This document shows positions 1-14,057 of a stretch of DNA of 64,000 bases, one piece after another. The position numbers were made by a program, and so were the translations under genes. The notes under the pieces are model-generated. The model made no database searches. It was not told where the DNA came from and was given only the letters and a program-made list of their open reading frames with translations. How positions within the stretch are numbered: position 1 is the first letter of the stretch; the number at the start of each line of letters is the position of its first letter. The DNA is from Bryopsis sp. KO-2023 (taxonomy: Eukaryota; Chlorophyta; Ulvophyceae; Bryopsidales; Bryopsidaceae): assembly GCA_030272585.1 (NCBI GenBank), contig BSYQ01000001.1, positions 1,178,001 through 1,242,000 on the forward strand, given 5' to 3'.

Positions 1-508
1 TGCATCCAGCATAATTCAATTGCCCAACTTCGATTCAACACGTGACTGAGACAATCTTACTATTTCCTTTTTACCACAACAATACCAAACTTCCCAACTA
101 TCCCAGATAAACATATCAGCAGCCTGAAAATCTACCCAAGCAACTCGCAAGGAAAACCCATGCAATCTGTGTGCAAATATCGAAAAAGAGACCCCCACAA
201 ATTCTCGCAAAAGAAAACCACTCCGATCCAAAAAATCACAAATCCCACATCCCCAATGCTAGACAAACACAACAGTGAAATCCAAGAATGTAAATAAAAA
301 CAAAATTCCCCCCACGCTCCACCAGCTCCGTTCAGCGACACACCCACATGGAGCTGGAAAAGAATAACCCTGCAGTAAATCGTTTGCTTGAGTTTTGCTC
401 CATCACTTGTTCCACATTCTTTTTTTTCTTGGATTGTTTTTTTCTTTTGTTATCGACTCTTTCCCCCCCCCTCCTGTTTTTTTTCCCCCTTTTTTTTATG
501 TTTGATTT
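1..508. other. Intergenic, 3' flank of the P450 reductase gene
   Basis: No gene is recognised here. Short open frames lack family motifs and overlap pyrimidine-rich tracts around 418-500. The stretch lies downstream of the minus-strand reductase stop codon and probably contains its 3' UTR. Confidence 0.5.
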
Positions 509-3500
509 CTACCATACATCCTTTTGGTATCGACCTTGGTCGTTCAGGGCTTTGACGAATGATTCTGCTTCGGATTGGGATGTCCCTTTCACTTCTACCA
601 CGATTTCGTGCAGCGTGCGATGGACGTCTTTGGCCATTCTTGCGGCCTCTCCACAAACATACAAGTGGCCTTTGTTGTTTCCAAACAACAGGGAAAACAC
701 TTCCTCCTCTGGATTAAAAAAAAAAAAAAAAAAAAGAAGATCAATCCAAGCAGAAATGCATCAGATATTTCGTGATGCGAAAACAAAACTCTCTTTCTGA
801 GGCATTTTTCGCGACATGTATGTCTGACACTCACCAAACAATTGATAACTTTTTTTTTTGTTTGCTCTCGAAGTAAGGATAAATTTTATGCAAAAAATCA
901 TCATACCCCAGAGGATTGCAAAGAAAAGGAAAAGAAAAAAAATCTCTGGACTACACAGTCGAAAAATCGACAGAAATCATCCTCATGATCGACAATGGTT
1001 GTAAACCACATCAAACCTTGACTTGAAATCACTTTTTCTTTTTCCCCGCGGTTTTCCAGACAGTGGTTCACTCACTGTTTGCTTTGAGGTGGTGAGTGAC
1101 ATAATCCTTTTTGGTCCCATCCCGCGAGAATGCCGTGTGGAGCTCCGAAATGGCCCCCACTTCTTTGAAATGCATGAGCTCCTCTTCGTAAATGAAATCC
1201 TTCATCCTGTGTCGGCATCCAAAGAAAAGCAACGCCTGGCCCAGCTTCCTACCTTATCACATTCAAACAAACGCAACAAAAAATGAGTGGATCTTCTCAA
1301 GGCATCTAAATGGCATGTGATTGCGAAACCACCCGATTCTTGGGATGTTTGAAAAAAAAAGGAAAAAGAAAACAAACTGATCCAATGCCATCCAATTTCG
1401 AAAATTTATTTTTACATTATATAGTTTGGAAAAATACGGAAATTTTCAAGGTCCTTCAAAAAAAAGAAAAAGGGTTGAAAAACTTGAAAAACAAAAGCAA
1501 AGATGTATTTGATTCAGAATTTGAACTCCTCACCGCTCTCCAGGAGCTTGGCCCGCTCCTGAAGGAAGCCTCTGAAAGGAGCCAGGCCAGTTCCTGGCCC
1601 CACCATTATGATGGGCACCGATGGATCGGCAGGGAGCTTGAAATGCGAACGTCTGACATGGATCGGAGCGAAAGAATTCACTTGTTGAGCCCTCAGCCAA
1701 TTCGTGCACACCCCCTTATGTATCCGGCCCGAAGGCTTCCTTTCGTTCACTACTGCTGCTGTCACATGGATCCTGAAAGCAAAAGCAAAAACTGAAAAAA
1801 ATCATCACCGACCCACTCCTTCCAACTTTTCTTGTTTTAACGCACAGGATGGAGTCATATCAAGAAGGTTGCAGTTTCTTTCTGGGAAAAAATAACCTCC
1901 ACTACTTTTTTGTCTGAATGAACTTGCCTCACTACCATCACAAAACCCTAAACGGTTTAATCAACCTCAAATATGATTTCACTCCTCACATGCTTTCAAG
2001 CTTCATATCTCGCATCCCCCCCCCCAAAAAAAACACAAAAAAAGCTTGAGAAAAACATGTACAATCCTGATACCTTGTGGGGAAAAGTTTCGGTGATGAG
2101 GATATCGAGTAATATCTCGGCTGCAATCTGGGGCAAATTGTCCCAAAGAAAGCCCCCAACGATGGTCTGACTGAGGGGAACGCCTCCATGAGCTCCAATA
2201 GGCTCATGTGATTGTTATGTACCCACTGCATGTACTCCTCCTTCCCCTCGGACGAAGCTAAAAATCTGAGTTTGTCGGCTTCATCCTGAATCAGAATTGT
2301 TTTTTTCCACTCAGCTTCACATCCACAATCAAAGAAGAGCATGGCGTCGATTCAGGGGAAGAGGAAAAAAGCCCCAAAAACACCAGAAAAAAAGAGCCAA
2401 AAAGAAATAAGATTTGACACTCCAGTTATTTCAAACGCAACTTTTTGTTTCTCAATTGAAACAAGAAAAATGGGTGGAAAATTCTGAAAAAAAAGAAAGG
2501 AAATTCAGGGAAATTTCGACGGTATTCACATTATCTGAAGCGAAGGCTGCCAATGCAGGAAGTGCCGATTTTTGAGGGGCAGACGTAAGGTCGGCAAACA
2601 TCGTCAAGGCAGACTTGAGAGTGATGGGCCCAGGGAACGGCCTTTCCAAATTCTTTGGATTGCCAGCTGGCAAACTGAGGGTGAATTTCGTATCCAAGCT
2701 TTCCCCTGAATCCATCACCATTTCCATGTCAGTTGAAAAAAACCCATAAAACATAAAACCAAAAAATTTCTGAAAAAAAAAATAGTTTGGCTTCCTGACT
2801 TCTGAACCATTGCTTCATTTTTTGTATTCTTTCTTTATTTAAATTTCTTTTTTTTTTTTCAAATTGGAAAAGCATACCAAGGCAACTCGCGGCCTCCTCG
2901 ACGACCTCGAGAGAATTTTCTGGCAAAACTGCCACATGATCTCCACACTGATAGGTAATCCCGCTCATCGACAAATCCAGCTCCACATGGATGCAGGATC
3001 TGTCCGATTTCGAGGAATGCAATTCTCTTATTTCGGTGATGCAGGCCATTTTGATGCTGTGGCCCATGGAGCCCCCACTCGATCTCACTCTGGCCGAGGC
3101 AGACACCTCTTTCTCCGTGGTGGATGGAGCTTCGTACATTATATCGTACGCAGGAACGTTTTCACGGGTCAGAATTGTGCTCCCGGTGGCCGTTATTCTG
3201 TGTTGGCACAAATTCAAAAGGAGCTAAAAAATGGTGCAAAAGTATGTCTTCTTTTTGAATGTGGTCGGAATAATCAGCTGGTCAAAGTAGGTTGCACAGA
3301 AAATGCACACAGGTGATTGCTCAGTCAAAAATATATATACTAAATTCGTTTTTCCCTCCTTAATGAACGCTCTGAAAGTATAAAAACGTCAAGGGCTCCA
3401 TAAATGCACCCCACAGATGCCCAAATATATTCACTTTTTGTTGCAAAAGCCTGCTTCCTTGAGTTGAGTTGGGTTATATTGTGTTGGGTCCATCCAGAGA

Positions 3501-4662
3501 TTCTTTTGATTCGTTTTTTTCTCTTTCAGTTTGGAAAATCACCTCTCAGCAAAGCCATCCTGCTTGTCCAATTGCTGAAGTAGTTCCGCCATCCAACTGT
3601 CAAATTCATCCTCGATACACTGGCTGTCGTCCCCATCCACCCTCTTAGAAATCTTTTCAGCACCCAATTGACCAACGAGACGCTCCACTTTCTTCCCGAA
3701 GGAACAGAAATGCTCGTACTCCGTGTTACCCAGAGCAAAAACGCTGTATTTCACCCCCTGCAAAAATGTCCAAGAATTTCCCAAATCATTCCCCAGCACC
3801 ATCAGAGCAAAAAAACCGATGTAATCCTGGGACTGGAGGGTTTGCCCATTCATTCCTAGCAGAATTTGAATTTCCCCTCACCTTTAGATATTGAAGGTTT
3901 TTCACACCAATAGGAAAATCTAAATATATGTCTCCGTATCATGGACTCACTTTCTTTCGAAGTCTTTATCTTTCTATTGCCAACTGCAGCCGTTCGGGTT
4001 GGGGTTTTGACCATTTTTGACACATTTTGCATGGAATTGCAAAGTGGAATTGGGGATGTTTTTGAAGACATGGAACATCCCAAATCCATTTAAAAGACTT
4101 TTTGTTGCTGTTTTAATTGTCTCCAGGAAGATTTCAATAAGAGAAGGGATCCTGCTCAGGAGCTGCAGAATTTGCTTCAAAAAAAAAAAGACATCCATGA
4201 TTCCACCCTCCCTATGTTCAGGCCCAAACCGACCTCCAACACTTGCTCTCCAGACTCCGCAGCGCCAGCAAGCCACTCGTCGAACTCTATCGCACTATCA
4301 GTGGGGTCCCCATCGCCATACGTCGCCACCAGAAAGAAAACATACTCCTCTTTCTCCAGCTTATGGGAATATGCATAAGTCTCCAAGTCAGCAACCTCCG
4401 CTACCACCGACGTTCCGTACGTTTCGAGCAACTTGGCTTTCAGCTGTTTCCCGAACTTCTCCGCCGTCCCAGTTTGAGACCCGAACAAAATCCGCACGCG
4501 ATTGACGCCCTCCAAAGTCACAGTTTCCTTTCGTCGCACGGTCTCGGAGCTCTTTTCAGCCTCGCCTTCCCTCTCCAAAAGATTCCGTTTGTACCATTTC
4601 GCAAACAAGAACGCGATGTACGCCGCCACGAACCCAACCACCAACGCAGGAAACAGAGCCAT
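509..4662 (-). CDS. CPR: NADPH-cytochrome P450 reductase (about ten exons)
   Basis: This is a diflavin reductase that passes electrons from NADPH through FAD and FMN to microsomal P450s on the cytosolic face of the ER. The first exon encodes a hydrophobic N-terminal anchor, then the FMN loop [11 protein letters not shown] and [13 protein letters not shown]. The next exon (about 3540-3764) continues with [20 protein letters not shown]-domain exons follow at about 2870-3190, 2510-2740 and 2060-2330, the last with RYYSISSSP. An exon at 1514-1765 carries the NADPH motif [16 protein letters not shown], and 1090-1260 encodes [19 protein letters not shown]. The last exon has [20 protein letters not shown] and ends in the family-typical aromatic terminus DVW. 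The ATG at 4662 is preferred; the frame is open to 4671 but only through a GTG. A small exon between 710 and 1080 could not be placed exactly. Confidence 0.95.
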
Positions 4663-6562
4663 CGTGCTCACGGGATGCGGGTCCGACGAACCCCCCCGTG
4701 TTGGACACTGTCGAATATCTTTTACGTCGATCTGATCGACAGAAACAAGGTTTCACGTCCAAACTACACACGTGCCTGGCTGTTTCCTTCACGCTGATCG
4801 CGACGAGACCCCAAGCGCAGCTCCGTTGCTCGTGCAAGTATGGGAACGCTCCATAGACAACGATTCGCAAAACGAGTACATATTCCAAATCCTTCAGGAT
4901 TTCTATTGGATGAGGGGACTGTTCCTGGAAGCTGCACCACACCCCCTTGGTGATATTCTCGATTTTTTTTTTTCTGCAAGAGATTGCCAACCTTCAAAAG
5001 TATGTTCAAAGTGATTGGTGTAAATAAATATTTAACGAAATGAAAAACTATATGAAGGAGAGAGGGGGGTTGGGTAGATCTGATGACGACATGCAAGATT
5101 ATTTGAAAGAGGATGGAGCAATGTGTTGAGCAGCGATTTCTATATTTTTTCCCACTTTGTTTCAAAACGCTTGATTTTAATACCAAAAAAAAAGGAGACA
5201 ATTCTGATGAGATAGAAAAATGCAATAAAGACAAAAGATATCTTTTTTAATTTGGTTTATGGAGAGTAAGGTTTGCATTCTTTGCACAAAAGATGCAATC
5301 TTGACATTTATTTAAAAATGTAAAAGAGTAGAAATTGTGCAAGAATGCAGAACTCGTTTTCAAGATGATCCACTGCTACTGAACAGCAGTCTACGAACAG
5401 TTTTGAAGTCGATGTGGGAAATCGGTTCCTTAACGATTCCTGCGCAACCCAAAGAATTGATGGAGAAAAGAAAATGTCTGCATTTCAACACTTCAAACGT
5501 CATTTTTTTAAATATTTCGCAGAGTGCAGAATTGGATCAGTTTCGGTGGCATTCTTTTCTTCGGTGCGTCTGTCTTGGCACTTTGTGAATCTTGGGGGAA
5601 GGCCCATGCCGAACACGCAACAGGAGTTGGAACCACAGGAAAACTACCAGGAAATTTTGCTTTACACAAAAACGGGAACTCATGAAACCATATTCTTCCA
5701 TTCCACTTCCCAAACTTACAGTCCATCGCACCCATCCACTCCTCCACTGACAGAGGAATCCTAAGCCCCCCCACAAGAGAAACGATTTTTCACCTAGTGT
5801 AATAATAACAAGCACCACTGTTCCATGTTTTTTGTTTTTTTAACCTATTCTGCAAGTGGGAAGGGATGTGTTCCCTTTGTGTTTCCCAAGATGATGTGTA
5901 ATTTTTTTTTCAAAGTTTTTTCCCCCCATTTTTTTCAACGACTAAGAAATATCCACGACGAAATCCTTACCCGTTTATTCCCCAAGAAAAAAGCAGGTGT
6001 TTTTTTCCTGCATGTACATCCCCTTTCATTCTTTTTTTTCTGTCTGTAAATACGAAAAAGCAACTCTCCCCCCCTACCCTTTCATTTCGTAAGGTATTGG
6101 TGAACATCAAAAAAAAAGAATCGATGGATGAGTTATTCCCTTTTTTCCCTGTACACCATCTACTGCATAAAAAGTACATATACATATATTGTTTTGTTGA
6201 AAACTTCAGAATTTACGAGTCCAAACCGTAAATTAAATTTTTGTTTTGGTTTTTGGCACATGTGGTGCCCAACTCCTTTTGATTTTTTTTTTTGGAATAT
6301 TTTTTTTTCTATTTTTTTTTTTTTGGAGTTTTTTTTTCCCTTCCTCCCAATCCCAAGAGGCTCGTTTTCAAAGCCAGATTCAAAATAATATTAAAGAAAA
6401 AAAATGAAAAAAAGGGAAAAAAACAAAAAGAAAAAGAAATTGGGTTTTTGATTTTAGCCTAGCATAATAAAAATTGCTATAAAGACAATATTAAACAAAA
6501 AAACGGCGCCCCCTGAACTACTGATTTTTTTTTCTATGCTTTTTTTGTTTCTTTCTCTTTCG
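4663..6562. other. Intergenic between reductase 5' end and Patched-like 3' end
   Basis: No gene could be supported. The reductase promoter and 5' UTR should lie just above 4662. The rest has T/A homopolymers (about 5880-5940 and 6280-6350) and short open frames without motifs. The stretch up to 6562 is probably the 3' UTR of the Patched-like gene. Confidence 0.5.
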
Positions 6563-9500
6563 TTAATCATTGTCCACTGAATTTCCCCCATGATGATGCA
6601 ACACTGGTTCCGCTATTGCAGCCAACACTGTGGAATCGATGGAGTCTTGGGTGGTTTTCAAGCCGAAATCTAAATTCCCCTCTTTCGTGCTGCCATCCTG
6701 GCTTGTGATGACCACTGACGTCAAATCTGTAAGAGGGGGAGTTGTTTCGCTTTCGGGGGCAGCCGGCGGCCACAAGCTCAACAGCACTGGCAGAAGAATA
6801 GCACCATGCAAAAGGCCGAGAGTAACACAAAGAAAAAAAGTCCTGCACACGCACACAAAAACAAAGTAATTATAAGAATTATTCATATGAAGAAAACGGC
6901 AGATATGTACATCTGTATAGCATTGTGCAGAATTCAGGGTTCTCAGAATTATCGAGGGACAAAAAATGGTTGGCGCTGGGGTGCAATGCATAGAGAAAAA
7001 ACGTGCATCATGCATTTTCGCACATGTGCAGTTAAACTCACTGAAATTAAAAGGGTGTTTGATACGGGCTACTTTTTTTACGTTGAAGAAACCCATTTTC
7101 GGCCAAAAAACATGATCACATTTTGATAAAAGGGGGGGGTGGGGGGGCAAAATTTCAACATTTGTAACGCTGTTTAAAAATCTGACCAACCTGAAAAATA
7201 GGGTAAAGACAAAAGATTTGGCAAAAGCAAGGGGTAGAACCGCAATAAAGGTCGAAATGGCTGCATTAGCTACCGCCGGCCCAATCCTGCCCAGAGTTGC
7301 AACCACCCTTTCATTCGGGGTCCCCGATGCATGCAAAAACGCATGCACCATGTGGGCTGAGTAATCCACAACAAGGCCCATCGACACCACGATAAAAATC
7401 ACCAGGGTAGTGTCGAGATGGTACCCCCAAAACCGCAATATCCCCACGAGTTCCATTATAGCTAAGGCGATGTTGATCCATGTGAAAATGGCAGCCCGGA
7501 CGTTCATGAGTAAAAGCATAACGACAGTAAGCACCATCAGCAGTGCGAGGCCAACGTTAACTAGTGCCTCTTTCCCCATGACTTTGAACTGCTCGTACAC
7601 CAGGTAGTGGTCGCTGAACACAAAGCAATTTGTCCCAGCCGGAAACTCCACAGGTTTGATCGACAGTCTCAAGGAATCCATCGCCAGCACATGGTCCCTG
7701 GAAGATTTCACCCTGATGTGGTTTCCCCTCAGCCGGCAGGATTCGATTCTGGATCTATCCTCGTTAAACACAATGTCCGTTTTGAACGCGGAGCCGCCGC
7801 CTGCACTCGCATCCTTATCTAGCCATTCGATCAGTTTCGGGTGGAAATTCAAAGGGGTGACATCCCCGGTCGAATTGACCATTCTTTGGAAAGCTTTGAA
7901 CCAGCTTGTAATGCTTGCGTCCTCCACGAAAGGGTCGCTGCTGAAGGCATCGCTCAGAACGGACATTTGGTCCCAGGTAGCAGGATCTGTGAAAGAAACC
8001 TCATCAACGTAAACTGCTGTTTGGTCCCCTACTGAGGGAAAATAGACTGCCCTTGTGGCATCAAATGAGTGGATGTGGGAATTTGCTGGTACGAAATTGT
8101 TCAGGTCTGCATCCACCTAATGCAAGCAACACAAACACACACAACGCTCTATAACTCACTCGATTGCCTATCATATGCCAGAGCACTTTGGGGAGAATTG
8201 AGTTCAATCTTGTTACTCGTTAGTTTTCTCGATTGGGCACTGTGAAGCGGTGGGTAGGGGGGAGGAAATTTATCCCGATTTCTTGAAAAACTGGCCAAAA
8301 CTGTTCTTTTTCACTGCTGCTTTTTTTTCCATGGAAAAGAAAGCAACCGAAAGAAATTAATGTGGTTCTGGCTACCTTCATTCCAGAAGTCCCCCATGCT
8401 GCCAGCCCAGTGACACCAGAGAATGCAATCAGGACGATTGCTTTCACCCAGCGCTGGGTCAGCAGTTTCCCTAGCTTCAGCATCATTGTGTTCATAACTT
8501 CGTCGCTGGGACAAAGCCCCATAAATTTCCAAGGAGTGTTTTCCACCAAATTTTGCCTGGACCAACATACAAAGATATCGTATCGACCAGCAGCCCTCCT
8601 TCTGGAGTCCAAAACTAACAGGGCAGGGAAAAGAGTCACCTGAAGAAAAAACCAAAAAAAACTCGATTAGATTTTCGTACATTCTTCTGGGACCCCTGCT
8701 GAGGCATTCATGAGAAAATGAAATGGTGTTTTTTTCATTTTCTCATGAATGAAAAATATATATATATATATCACCTGTGTAACATTTTCAAACATAAATC
8801 CCCCTCCCCTGTTTCTGGAAAATGAAAAACCCACTCAAAAAAAAAAACAAGCAAATTATCAGCAAGAACACACAGAGTGAATGGGTGCCTACCGGCACAT
8901 TGTCAAAACGCATCCCACCTGTAAGGCATAATTACAAAAGACCCCAAAAGCAGCATAAAATGAAAAAGCTCTCAGGACAGGCAAGGATGTCTGGGCACCA
9001 ATCACGAACGCAAAAAGATTTGTTAAGGAAGTGACAGAAATCGATGTGCCTGACAGCCCCAGTGCATTGGCCAAGCGCTGCTCGATGGGATCCTCTTTGC
9101 AGGTCTTGTCGAAAGCATTGACAATCACAAACAAGTTGTCCACCCCAATCCCTGATCAAAACACATCAAAAATCCATATTTAGGATGTCCACAGATTCAA
9201 ACGTGTTTCAAAAAAGACAAGAGTGTGTATGCTTATCCCTTCAGTCTGCCCCCCAAGGTCAGAACTGACTAATATCACATTCCTTGACCATACTGCGATC
9301 ACAGCAGAAAAACCGTGCAGATAATAACTATTCCTTAGTTTTTTCTGGAGAAACAAAAATGAGGAGGTCAGATCCTGTCCACCAACAACTCACCCAAAAG
9401 CAAAAACGGCATCAACCCCATTAGTGCACTGTACATGATTCCGAGGTAACAGCACAGGCCGATGCTCATTGCGGTGGACATCCCAATAGATAAGATCCCT

Positions 9501-11565
9501 GCCACTGCTAGCAATCCCCTTGTTCCAACCAGACCCTCGGACCATCGACTCAACATCACAACAGTGTACAGAAGAATCAATATGACAGCGAAGTTCAGCA
9601 ACCAGGCCTCAGAATTCACAGCTGTTTGCAGCTCTCGATCCCAAGCCCCCGATGACATGTAGTCGATCTGGTATCCTTGCAGCTTTGCCTCTTCAGCGAA
9701 AGCAGCCATTTCTTTTAAAAAAGCCTCCTCCCATAGGTTTCCTCTATCGATCAGAATCATGTCTGCCTCCAGAAACTTGTGCTGTTCGTCTTCCCTTTTT
9801 ATGAAATAAGTGAAGCTGGCCGCTTTTGCCTGGGTGATTTTGCCGTCGTAAGGGTTTCTCGATATGCCTCCCAGAACATCCTCAGCTCGAACTGGCAGTT
9901 TTTTCCCGAATTGATCGATAAATCCGTTAAGACGAACCAGATTGGTGGTATGGTTGACTAACGCCTGCACGTAGAAAACAAAAGATATTTTCCTTGGAAA
10001 AAAACAAGCAAAACACGAATCGAAATTGGAAAATTTCCCATAGATTTGCATGGATCGAATTGGTTTTTTAGTCCGGCACAATCCATCGCTTGTTTTTTAA
10101 AATGCACAGAGATGACTTTATTCAAGGTTTGCCACAAGCGGTTGATTTCATTTAAATTATGGGGGACTGGGGTTTGATCTTACCGTTTCTTTGAACCCAA
10201 TAGCTGGCAAAACTGACAATTGCCAGCACCCGAAAGCTTCTTTGACGCACAAATCGTCATACGTCCACATCACTTCACTGTCACTAGGATCTCGAACCTG
10301 CCAGAATGTTTTCAAAATTGAATTAAATAAAAAAACACTTTGACTTCAAGCACAGTTTCTTTGTTATTTCTTTGCTTGTGTTGTGTAGTGGTGTGTTGCA
10401 AATTCACAATAGAAAATATATATGCATTTTTTTCCAAAAACAAGAATATATGGCGAGTCATTTTTTCAATTTAAATTGATGATGAATACTAATGCTTTTT
10501 TTTCGGTTGTTTGGTCAATGATTTATGGCTATTTTCATCATCAAAAAAAATAAACTTAACAGTGCGCACCTCAACAGCAGTCACTCTTCTATGCAGTTCT
10601 TGGCCGAGGGCTAAAGCCTCTGGTACAAGAACATCACCGCCTTGAGGAAAAGTAGTTATGATCACTTGATGTATGGCCGGCGACCTGCAAGCAATCGAAT
10701 AAATACCAAGCTGTGAATTCATTTGGCGGACAGACCAGGGGAAAGGAGAAAACTAAAGTTATTGTTCCAAGTCTTTTATCCTTTTTTTGAATAGGCTCCA
10801 GCTTGGTGCAGAATGTCAATCACCTTGAGTATTTATCTTCGACAATTTTTCTATCGTATTTTGCCTGAGTGTTATCAGGAACCCAGAGAACATCCACTCG
10901 GTTTTCCACCTTCAGCCGGAATAGGCCCTGGAGACAGACAAATTCGATTAGTCATAATCAATTGCTGTGACTAGCATGCGTTCTGTTTCAATTGTTTTCA
11001 TATTGGTTCTGTTCAAGAAGCTTCCAGTAGGTTATTATTGCTCAACACCCTTCCTGTGCGGTATGGTGGATTCAACCCCAACCCAACCCTCAGCTCATTT
11101 TTCTGTTCTCCCAGAGAGCTATCTGTTTTTGAAATTCGATCATTTCTGCTCAATCTATTTGTTAATTGTTCCAGAAGTAAAGCAGGCCATGATCGCCCGT
11201 GGTGCAATTCTCCTCACCGTCGTGCACACCCCAACCACCAGGCAGCAAATCAAAATCGTGATCCACGGCCTGACTGCAACAGCCCCCCCCAACCTCGAAA
11301 ACACCCCTTCGAAGATCGTGTGAAAATTATGTCGGAATTTGGACACAGTTTCACACGATTCTCTGTGAGTCGCTCTCTCCTCGTCATTTCCCCCCTGCGA
11401 TCTCCGGCCCAGACCCCAGTCGAAAGTCGCGTCCCTTTGGAAAACGGATATGAAAACATTGATCACATTAAATGTTGTGGACGCTGTGTCCCCCGACTGG
11501 GCTCCACCCCCGCCATGATCCTCCGCCCCCGGCCCGACCCCTCCTGGCACATTGGTGCGCGTCAT
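6563..11565 (-). CDS. Patched-domain / RND-superfamily multi-pass membrane protein (about nine exons)
   Basis: The first exon (11218-11565) ends with a basic region and a first membrane helix (VRPWITILICCLVVGV), as in Patched and NPC1 proteins. Luminal exons follow at about 10825-10930 (LFRLKVENRVDVLWVPDN), 10570-10685 and 10190-10300. The exon at about 9395-9965 encodes a sterol-sensing-like helix bundle, and 8920-9150 starts with GIGVDNLFVIVNAF. The exon at about 8360-8640 enters the second half. The exon at about 7190-8116 holds the second luminal loop and the second helix bundle with GLVVDYSAHM, the hallmark shared by Patched, Dispatched and PTCHD proteins. The last exon has LGLLHGAILLPVLLSL and a hydrophilic tail. 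Members transport or sense sterols and other lipids; the substrate here is unknown. The two-fold repeat of luminal loop plus helix bundle is complete. Confidence 0.9.
8705..8751. repeat. Perfect inverted repeat (19-bp arms, 9-nt loop)
   Basis: Arms at 8705-8723 and 8733-8751 are perfect reverse complements around a 9-nt spacer, inside an intron of the Patched-like gene. A (TA)n run follows directly at about 8757-8771. It could form a stable RNA hairpin or be the remnant of a small palindromic element. Confidence 0.9.
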
Positions 11566-14057
11566 TCTTTCAAATAGCCGCCAACTCAGTTTCTTAAAAG
11601 ATTAATTAATCCATCCGCCCCGAGGAAGGGACACCTTTTTCTATCGCTGGCGAATCGGTCTTTGAGACGGATCCTTGCGGCAGCCAGGACAGGGGAATGG
11701 AGGTATGGCTAAGAACAGAGTAACCGAGGAGGTCGAGCACGCACACCACGTGACGCTGAAGGAACCAGAATGGAACTATGAAACGTACATATCGCTCGCT
11801 TCCCTCTTCTCAAACTGCAGGGAAAGAGTGATCTGGGGACTCTGGGCAGGATCGAATGGCAGAGGACGGCAGGGACGATCGCCAGACCTAGGGGGGGGAG
11901 CTTGGAGGAGAAAACTGCTGTCCAGTGCAAGCACCAATCACAAAATCCGAGAAAACACTCCAACGAACTAAAGGACGCAGTCGCATCAATCGAGAAGGTG
12001 GTCAGTAAAACACATTTGTCATGACTTCCAACCTGCAGAATGGAAGTCAACCACGTATTTATGCAAAAAAAATTGGTGGTATAAAACCCATTTGGATTTT
12101 TACTGGAAAGGAGAGAACACGGATATTTAGGCAGTCTGTTATGAGAGAGGTTGGCCTTTGTTTTTCTCCATTTTTGTTTGTAACCAGTATCTTTTGAGAG
12201 TGAAGTTTTATCAGTGGACGAAAAAAGCCTCTTCACCGAAATACAGTCGATGTCATTTTGTTTCGATTTATGAACTGGACTTTTCTTGACAAACTTAGCA
12301 ACTGGAGATTTCTTTTTTAAGAAATCGCCAGCAATTGGGTCAATCAGCAGAGAATCGAAATTTGGTATGATACCTTTTGGTGTAGATTATCAGCACCACT
12401 GCAGATACTTGCTCTATACCAGCAGCAAAAAAATGTGAAGAGTAAATGGAAATGTTTTTTCATCAGGATCCCCATAATACTTAAGTTTGCGTCGTTGTTG
12501 ATTCCAATCTATTTCAACAGTCCATTGGCTCCTTCGTTGTTGTCCCTGAGTTAACGTTTTTAATGAAAGAGTTGCATGCAGCTGGTGTGTGGAAGGAGGT
12601 GCTCTGTGTGTAGATGTATCACCTGTACAAGGTCCCAGCAACAGTTGCTACGATAGTCTATGAGTGTGTAATATTCTTTAAAAAATAATAGTTTGTTAGC
12701 ATCTCATACATTTCAGCTAACCATGCACAAGATCCCTTTTCTTCTTTGGAAGCCTATCAATCGTCACACCGACGTTTCGTCTTGACTTTCACTCTGGATG
12801 GAATTGCATTTGGGGGACCATGCCGTTCGCATAACCATGTTCCCACCCAAATACGAATCACGTTGTGTGTGTGGAGCTACGTGAACTGTTTGTATTTGGG
12901 AACAGTGTCTGCAGCAATTCGTTGCAATTGATTGTAACGAGCTCGAGCTGTTGACAGAATCAAGCCCAGCCCCAGGCTCTGACTGCTTCGCTGGACAGTT
13001 TTATATAACACAACGTATACCGCACCGAAGTGCTAAGTGGCCCAGGAGAGTCGCACAGAATACAGTACCAGTGTTGTACCACAGTGCAAAAACAGGCAAA
13101 GCAAGCGCCCAGCGTACCACAGAAGACCCTGCGCAAAATACATCTGAACTTTAGCATGAGCTGCTGGTACAAACAATCGGTGTAACTCGCGCAGGTGGCG
13201 AGCTCGTTGAGCCCTGTTTCTTCTGTAGCGCAGATAAGGGCAGCGACCCCGCCCACGCCCACTCAAGCGTTCTGAAAGAAAAGCATATATGCAGGTGTAC
13301 TGGACTGAGAACGTGCACAAAAATATGTCCAGAAAGTATAAGTGTGAATTCCTGCCCATATTTGCCAAACCAGTGCAACCGACTGGTTGGAACAAAAGTT
13401 TGTGTTTCTTTTGAGAATATGACCAGGTGAAACATGCCAATGTTATCTCTTTAGCGGGAAAGGGCTCAGCTCAATTAGGCTGAAATTAATTTGCTTCAAT
13501 TGGTTGGGGGAAGCTGGTAGGGTATCAACTTCGTCGACACTGCATACGCACTCATCAAACGGAAAAATGCTGGTGTCAATCAATCGGGTGTAATATCAAT
13601 TCAGCGCCGCCGTCATTGACGGTTTCGCCTCACAAAAGTGTCCAACACTGGGGCGCTACCTTGGACTCCGCCACTTGCTTTGAATGAGGTTTGTCCAGCG
13701 GAGCCTCTGCCAGACAATCATTCGTGATTATTCGAAAGAGGCCCGCTCGGTCCCATCGACTGTCCAATCACCAGCTCATGTCAGCAGCCAATCGATTTCA
13801 GCGGACAGATACGAGATCTCTCGAAAAGGTCGAACGAGCAACACAAGGGTCGCCCAAAGGACACCTCCAAGGTAGGAAGGAAGGACACCCCTTTTAACGA
13901 GTGAGTGAAATCACCAAAATCTCTCCACCTGTTCGTTCCACCTAACCACGCTTCCGAACAACGGTTGCATTCGTGGAATTGGAGGGAAAGTTGAAATCAC
14001 TCCGAATCAGGTGCGTAGCTAACGACGAAAAGGGTTCTGGGACACCAGGCTAGGTCG
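11566..14057. other. Intergenic between divergent Patched-like and KNOX genes
   Basis: Upstream DNA shared by two divergently transcribed genes. No open frame here shows a recognisable domain or a convincing exon chain. A short hairpin sits at about 12309-12329 (GATTTCTT / AAGAAATC). The segment at about 13900-14057 is presumably KNOX promoter and 5' UTR. Confidence 0.5.

Noticed and set aside
13033..13440. 135-codon minus-strand frame between Patched-like and KNOX genes
   Set aside because: Cys/Arg-rich composition without motifs, overlapping another open frame; more likely promoter DNA.
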